Of a DNA stretch of 64,000 bases, positions 63,131 through 64,000 are shown piece by piece. The stretch spans positions 29,192 through 93,191 of the forward strand of contig JAFGGD010000044.1 of NCBI GenBank assembly GCA_016930695.1, written 5' to 3'. Every line of letters begins with the position of its first letter. The stretch's first letter is position 1. The stretch is from Candidatus Eisenbacteria bacterium. Its GTDB lineage: Bacteria > Orphanbacterota > Orphanbacteria > Orphanbacterales > Orphanbacteraceae. Both the position numbers and the translations under genes were made by a program. The notes under the pieces were generated by a model, which did no database searches, was not told where the DNA came from, and was given only the letters and a program-made list of their open reading frames with translations.

Positions 63131-64000
63131 ATGCGAAGCAGACGGCGATTCCTCCCCGCCGCGGCGCTTCTTCTTTTCTTCGCCCTCGCCCTTCCGGCCG
63201 GGGCGGACACGCCGCGGGTCATGCACTACCAGGGAACACTCGCCGACACGAGCGGCTCGCTCCCGACCGGCGTCTACGACCTCACCTTCCGCCTCTACGG
63301 CGACAGCAGCGCCGCCGGCCCGGTCCTCTGGGAGGAGCCGCGGACCGGCGTCGAGGTGGAAGACGGCCTCTTCCAGGTGATCCTGGGCCGGACCGTCGCG
63401 ATTCCGGACAGCGTGATCGCGATGAACGATCTCTGGCTCGGCCTCACCGTCGGCATGGACCCGGAGCTCGCGCCGCGCCGCCCGATGGGGAGCGCCTTCT
63501 TCGCGATGCGCGCGGGGACGGCGGACGACGCGGCGGTGGCCGCCGCCGCCGCCTTCGCGGAGAGCGCCGGGGTCGCGGGCGCCTTCCCGGCGCACGACCA
63601 CGACGACCTCTACTTCACCGAGACCGAACTCTCCGGCGCGGGAACGATCAACGACCCCTCCAACCCGGTGGACTGGACGAAACTGAAGAACGTTCCCGCC
63701 GGTTTCGCCGACGGAACGGACGACGAGGGGGCTTCGGTGGACGACGGGGACTGGACCGTCTCCGGAGACGACCTGTACGCGGCGGTCCCCGGCAAGGTGG
63801 GAATCGGAACGACCACTCCCGAGTTCAAGCTGAGCCTCGGCGGCGACGGCGGGATCCTCGCGACAGGGACCTTCGACGCGGGGGACACCCTCCAGACCGC
63901 CGGCGCCGGCTCGCGCCTTCTCTGGTACCCGCGGAAGGCGGCGTTCCGCGCGGGACACGCCGGCGGCAACCACTGGGACGACGCGAACATCGGCATCTAC
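63131..64000 (+). CDS. giant secreted fibre-like protein, paralog 3 (3' end outside window)
   Basis: ATG 63131 with AAAGGAGAAA upstream; the frame runs open to the window end (290 residues seen). Signal MRSRRRFLPAAALLLFFALA, then the same N-terminal domain (MHYQGTLADTSGSLPTGVYD) with scattered changes (AMNDLW, VGMDPEL, RRPMGS), the HDHDDLYFTETELSGAGTIND segment and the first module (VGIGTTTPEFKLSLGGDGGI, LLWYPRKAAFRAGHAGG). It is the most diverged of the three in the N-domain. The array may go on beyond the window. Confidence 0.88.
   Translation, partial: MRSRRRFLPAAALLLFFALALPAGADTPRVMHYQGTLADTSGSLPTGVYDLTFRLYGDSSAAGPVLWEEPRTGVEVEDGLFQVILGRTVAIPDSVIAMNDLWLGLTVGMDPELAPRRPMGSAFFAMRAGTADDAAVAAAAAFAESAGVAGAFPAHDHDDLYFTETELSGAGTINDPSNPVDWTKLKNVPAGFADGTDDEGASVDDGDWTVSGDDLYAAVPGKVGIGTTTPEFKLSLGGDGGILATGTFDAGDTLQTAGAGSRLLWYPRKAAFRAGHAGGNHWDDANIGIY

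Overview
This is a 64 kb chromosomal window from a GC-rich, Gram-negative-type (diderm) bacterium. Outer-membrane marks are a TonB-dependent receptor, a secretin, lipoproteins and predicted beta-barrel or beta-helix proteins. Three proteins end in a FlgD-like beta domain opened by a PNPFN motif, a C-terminal sorting-type tail common in FCB-group phyla and in candidate phyla such as Eisenbacteria and Latescibacteria. That placement is an inference from style; no marker gene here fixes the taxonomy.

Layout. 1-1.8 kb: tail of a PNPFN protein and an alpha/beta hydrolase. 1.9-3.5 kb: tRNA-Glu(CTC), then a less GC-rich 1.4 kb insert bounded by an 11-bp repeat of the tRNA 3' end; it holds a 54-aa ORF, a tRNA-like sequence and a 243-aa orphan protein. 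3.8-8.8 kb: YfiR-like protein, TonB receptor and CHASE8-type hybrid histidine kinase. 8.8-16.3 kb: envelope genes (lipoprotein, DUF4105, DUF3015, SH3b protein, serine-hydrolase lipoprotein, beta-helix protein). 16.6-31.6 kb: surface-polysaccharide cluster with two GT39-like enzymes, an FKBP lipoprotein, a Wzx-like flippase, a deacetylase-like protein, three GT4 and one GT2 glycosyltransferases and an ABC-2 exporter pair.

32.5-47.7 kb: a type IV pilus / type II secretion-like system. Sensor kinase, receiver, HD-GYP, STAS and PilB-like ATPase genes are tightly packed. Four prepilin-like genes on the opposite strand interrupt the locus, followed by pilC, pilA and pilMNOPQ-like genes. PilB has an MshEN-type N-terminus (a c-di-GMP binding fold in known members) and the HD-GYP gene upstream is the class that degrades c-di-GMP, so the operon looks wired to that messenger. 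One minor pilin carries an extreme Asp-rich, calcium-loop-like insert.

47.7-64 kb: a barrel-like protein, a 137-aa membrane protein with a paralog at 29.6 kb, a TtcA-type tRNA thiolase, a secreted orphan, and a lipoprotein with a possible caspase-like His/Cys pair. Then comes a strong promoter, a structured RNA and a terminator, followed by a small PNPFN protein and a tandem array of three giant secreted fibre-like proteins (1665 aa, 1329 aa and one cut by the window end). These share a near-identical N-terminal domain, YadA-head-like repeats and (first two) the same C-terminal domain, and palindromic repeats lie between them. No CRISPR array, rRNA or recognisable transposase was seen.
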